NCBI RefSeq assembly: GCF_004005495.1
Contig: NZ_RZYA01000030.1
Span: forward strand, 1-64,000
Source: Streptomyces antnestii
Lineage (GTDB): Bacteria > Actinomycetota > Actinomycetes > Streptomycetales > Streptomycetaceae
Direction of reading: 5' to 3'
Length of the DNA: 64,000 nt
In this document: piece by piece, positions 60,977 through 64,000 of the stretch
How positions within the stretch are numbered: the stretch's first letter is position 1
Layout: each line of letters starts with the position of its first letter
Position numbers and translations under genes: made by a program
The notes under the pieces: model-generated
The model's database searches: none
What the model was told of the DNA's origin: nothing
What the model saw: only the letters and a program-made list of their open reading frames with translations

Positions 60977-62170
60977 ATGACCGGCATGCCTCCTCTGACC
61001 GACCTCGTCTGGGCCCGGGGGTACACCGATCCGGCCTGGGCTCGACGGCACACGACGTCGGGGCGGGAACTGCTTCCGAGTCGCCGTGTCTGGCGGGGCT
61101 CCGGCACACCTTCACCCTTGCCTGCAAGGCCGCCCGGCACGAGCCCCCTCGACGACCTGGCCTTCGACGGGCCGCACGGGCAGTCGCTCACGCTCTCGGA
61201 GCTGCTCGCGGCAGCCGAGACCGACGCCTTGCTCGTAGTGCACCGCGGGACGCTCGTCCACGAACAGTATCTGCACGGATACGAGCCCCACGGCCTGCAC
61301 TTCAACGCCTCGGCCGCGAAGTCCTATCTGGGCCTCGTCGTCGCAGTCCTGGTTCATGAAGGGCTGCTCGACCGAGACGCCCAGGTCGTGAAGTACGTCC
61401 CCGAGCTCGCCGGCACCGCCTTCGGCGAAGCGCAGGTCGACCACCTGCTCCACATGGGCACCCGCATGAACTACGCGGGCCGCCCGTACGACAAGGCCCT
61501 GGAAGCCCAGCGTTACTTCGCCGTCCTCGCACCCCAATTGCGTCCGTACGGCTATACCGGCCCCGCAACCATCCGCGAACACCTCGCTACTGCAAGCGCG
61601 ACCGGTGAGCCGGGAGTCGAGTTCCGCTACGAGAACGGCAACGTCGAAGCACTCGCCGAAGTCCTGAGGCGCATCACCGGAACCACGACCTCGGCACTGC
61701 TATCCGAAATGATCTGGTCTCGTATCGGCGCAGAGGAGGACGCCTATTACGTTCTCGACGCGGAAGGCGCCGAGGCCGCCAGCGGTGGTTTCAGCGCCAC
61801 CGCCCGGGATCTGGCCAGGTTCGGCGAGATGATCCGACTCGGCGGCGCGCTCGGTGACCGCCAGATCGTCCCCGAGGTCGTCGCCTCCACGATCGTCTCC
61901 GGCGTGCCGGACGGTGTTGGGCGCCGTGTCCGCTTCCCCGCAGCACCCCCCAGCGCACCCGCCACCCTCTCGTACCACGACCTGTGGTGGATCCCGAACG
62001 ACCCCTACGGCTCCTTCATGGCGAGTGGCATCCACGGCCAGCGCCTCTTCATCTCCCCCACACTCGACCTGGTCATCGTCCACTACGCCTCCCAGGTCGT
62101 CTCCCCGGCGGCCCCCTACCCACCCCTCGTCCAGGCGTTCCTCGAGATCGGCACCCACCTCCAGGGCTGA
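60977..62170 (+). CDS. serine hydrolase of the beta-lactamase/6-aminohexanoate-hydrolase type
   Basis: Protein of 397 residues from the ATG at 60977, with GGAG upstream. The active site motif SxxK is SAAKSYLG near residue 112, preceded by EQYLHGYEPHGLHFNAS; the second motif YxN is RYENGN near 217; the third region is GIHGQRLF. This matches the class C beta-lactamase-like hydrolases (EstB, NylB). The substrate may be an ester or amide; beta-lactam resistance is not indicated. No signal peptide. It is 94 bp after the TetR gene on the same strand. Confidence 0.85.
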   Translation: MTGMPPLTDLVWARGYTDPAWARRHTTSGRELLPSRRVWRGSGTPSPLPARPPGTSPLDDLAFDGPHGQSLTLSELLAAAETDALLVVHRGTLVHEQYLHGYEPHGLHFNASAAKSYLGLVVAVLVHEGLLDRDAQVVKYVPELAGTAFGEAQVDHLLHMGTRMNYAGRPYDKALEAQRYFAVLAPQLRPYGYTGPATIREHLATASATGEPGVEFRYENGNVEALAEVLRRITGTTTSALLSEMIWSRIGAEEDAYYVLDAEGAEAASGGFSATARDLARFGEMIRLGGALGDRQIVPEVVASTIVSGVPDGVGRRVRFPAAPPSAPATLSYHDLWWIPNDPYGSFMASGIHGQRLFISPTLDLVIVHYASQVVSPAAPYPPLVQAFLEIGTHLQG

Positions 62171-62416
62171 ATTCGATCTCGAGGACGGGTACTTGAACCT
62201 GATTCGGTGCTAGCGGCCGATCGTGCGGTGACCAGCCGATCAGCGGGTTCAGTGGCACACTCCCGTCCCGAGCATGAGGGCCGGGGTTGCCGCTGCACCG
62301 TAAGGCACTCCGCTGCGCCGAAGTTCACAGCCGCCACCGACAACGCGGGCTCGCCCAGGGCCGCCTTGGACTTGCCCGCATGGTCGGTCGCCGCGACTTG
62401 CCCGGGTCAGGTCGGG
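62171..62416. other. intergenic region at the edge of the mobile segment
   Basis: 246 bp with no supported gene and no strong hairpin. A short repeat GGTCAGGTCGGGTCAGGT at 62404-62421 marks the transition to the minus-strand plasmid-type genes. Confidence 0.35.
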
Positions 62417-62704
<288 letters not shown>

Positions 62705-62710
62705 CGGCCG

Positions 62711-63853
62711 CTACGCCTCCCGCTCCGCGGCTTCCCGCTCCGCACGGCGCTGTTGCTCTGCCCGGGCGGCTTGGCGGCTGCGGGCGAGGGCGGCCTCCCG
62801 GCGGGGGTTTCCGATCGCGTCCAGCAGCGGCTGTCGCTCCTTGCGGCCGAAGCGCCAGAACGCGGGCCCGGCCGGTCCGTGCTCGCGCAGCAGCTCCAGC
62901 GTGGTCGCCACGATCGGGATGCAGCCGTCGTAGGAGTGGAAGCCGCCCTCGCGATGCCACCGGCCCTGCCAGTGGTGGCGGGTGAGGTCGGCGACCTTCG
63001 CCATCTGGCTGTTCGCGGAGCGCTTGCCGACCTGGTGGAAGACGAGCAGGACCGGCGGGTGCACACGCTCGTATCCCTCCCAGGCGGGTGCGGACCAGCG
63101 GGTGCGCCACGTCGGTTTCTCGATGCCGTCGGTGTCCTTCTCCTTCCGCTTAAAGAACCGCGCGTACTTGTCGAACTTCGCGGCGTCGAGGACGGCTTCC
63201 TCGGTGCAGTTGTCGACCTCGATGAACAGCAGCGGCACATCGTCGTCCGGGGCAATCACGACGACGTCGGCGCGGGCACTGCCGATCGCGGGATTCTTCC
63301 AGGTCCCCTTCACCGGAAGCGCGGCCTCGGTGGCGTAGGAGGCGTTGGCGCCGATCCCCTTGGATGCGTCGACGGCAGCCTGCGCAGCGGCGACCGCTTC
63401 GGCCGGCTCCCCCGCAACCAGGTCGAGGTCGAGCTTCGGGCGGATCAGCGCGATGACCGTCTCATTCACCGTCATGGGGTGAGAGGCACCGGAGCGGTCC
63501 GCGCTCTTGGGCATGCCTCCCATCTCCTCCGGCTCGCGGTTTAGGTCGATCGCGGCGGCGGCCAGCCCGTCCTTGGTGAGCAGCCGGACCTCTTCACCGC
63601 CCCGGGTCCGGCCGCCGTCGACGGCCAGGCCATGCCTGCGAAGGTCGTTCGCCGCACCACGGTGGGAGGCGGTGCGTGCTTCCTTCCGCAGGGCCGCAGT
63701 CTTCTTCAGGGTGTGCCGGTAGGTCAGGTGCGGCGAGGCCAGCCGCTGTATCTGGTCGGCGGTCGCGACCTTGAGCACCCCGAGCACGCACAGCACGTCG
63801 CCGCGCAGCCCGTTCGACGATCCCGCCTCGTTCGCCTTGCGCTTGCCCGCCAT
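62711..63853 (-). CDS. replication-relaxation family protein
   Basis: Protein of 380 residues. An N-terminal winged-helix region (VLCVLGVLKVATADQIQRLA, HGLAVDGGRTRGGEEVRLLT) is typical of the replication-relaxation domain of actinobacterial plasmids and ICEs. The middle part has VPLLFIEVDNCTEEAVLDAA followed by KFDKYARFF, a PD-(D/E)XK-like strand with Glu and a downstream Lys. The C-terminus is a charged helix (ARAEQQRRAEREAAEREA). The family is thought to help plasmid replication or relaxation but the biochemistry is not settled. It suggests that the window runs into an integrated element. Confidence 0.8.
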   Translation of the reverse strand: MAGKRKANEAGSSNGLRGDVLCVLGVLKVATADQIQRLASPHLTYRHTLKKTAALRKEARTASHRGAANDLRRHGLAVDGGRTRGGEEVRLLTKDGLAAAAIDLNREPEEMGGMPKSADRSGASHPMTVNETVIALIRPKLDLDLVAGEPAEAVAAAQAAVDASKGIGANASYATEAALPVKGTWKNPAIGSARADVVVIAPDDDVPLLFIEVDNCTEEAVLDAAKFDKYARFFKRKEKDTDGIEKPTWRTRWSAPAWEGYERVHPPVLLVFHQVGKRSANSQMAKVADLTRHHWQGRWHREGGFHSYDGCIPIVATTLELLREHGPAGPAFWRFGRKERQPLLDAIGNPRREAALARSRQAARAEQQRRAEREAAEREA

Positions 63854-64000
63854 CAGACCCGCACTCCCTCACCCGCGCCCCACCGGGCGCTTCCCCGATC
63901 GCGTCCGGCCACCGGCCGGGCACCGGCCCCCGGCCGCGGAGGGATCCGGCCCCCCGAACCCGATGATCTCCTCCACCACTGACAACCAACTCAACAACAA
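63854..64000. other. upstream region of the replication-relaxation gene
   Basis: 147 bp to the window end. No gene is supported. It should hold the promoter of the minus-strand pair. Confidence 0.4.

Noticed and set aside
60977..62170. Beta-lactam resistance gene
   Set aside because: The fold is shared, but there is no signal peptide and the motifs fit esterase/amide hydrolase relatives better.

Overview
The window is very GC-rich. It has third-position GC bias, GTG and TTG starts, many 1-11 nt gene overlaps and typical actinobacterial families: nSTAND/WD40 proteins, a DUF742 domain, ECF sigma factors with zinc-finger partners, a cysteine-containing RRHVDL leader peptide and a replication-relaxation protein. 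Together these point to Streptomyces or a close relative. Few housekeeping genes are present, while broken genes, IS remnants and tandem repeats are abundant. I infer a chromosome-arm accessory region or a large mobile replicon. No rRNA or tRNA gene and no convincing CRISPR array was seen.

Layout. 0-1.3 kb holds gene debris: a dnaE-like fragment and a helicase-associated fragment. 1.3-6 kb holds a two-gene conflict-type module, a trypsin/nSTAND/WD40 protein with a Trypco1-like partner. 6-12.7 kb is IS debris plus a pentapeptide-repeat protein, small membrane proteins and a large coiled-coil regulator that ends in a DUF742 domain. 12.9-18 kb is a complete D-galactonate catabolic operon (dgoK-dgoA-dgoD-dgoT) with a divergent IclR regulator. 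18.5-23.3 kb is a divergent LysR regulator facing an M20 peptidase, an MHS transporter and ACC deaminase. A 380 bp near-identical direct repeat (353-730 and 23375-23754) brackets everything from 0.7 to 23.4 kb. 23.3-29.3 kb is mostly relics, with a methyltransferase, a dihydrofolate-reductase-like protein, an orphan leader peptide and a TetR regulator.

29.7-32.3 kb is an unusual pair: a GNAT-aminotransferase fusion overlapping a CdsA-type cytidylyltransferase. 32.4-46.9 kb looks like one cell-surface programme. It contains an ECF sigma factor with two zinc-finger proteins, a REC-PAS-PAS histidine kinase with its NarL-type regulator, and a four-gene operon for surface glycan assembly: GtrA, a processive GT2 with a QxxRW motif, GT39 and an anchored repeat surface protein. 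Facing that operon are a catalytically dead subtilase-like protein and a GH6 hydrolase, followed by a stand-alone receiver domain coupled to a GH5 hydrolase. An IS-like element with two passenger genes (47.0-49.1 kb) sits in a 16 bp tandem-repeat array, followed by a GH15 hydrolase.

51.4-55.9 kb is repeat-rich debris with one intact NarL-type regulator. 55.9-60.9 kb is an acyl-CoA module (CoA ligase, acyl-CoA dehydrogenase, MFS transporter) with a divergent TetR regulator and an obvious operator. A serine hydrolase follows, and the window ends in plasmid/ICE-type genes: a replication-relaxation protein and a zinc-motif protein with a QE repeat tail.
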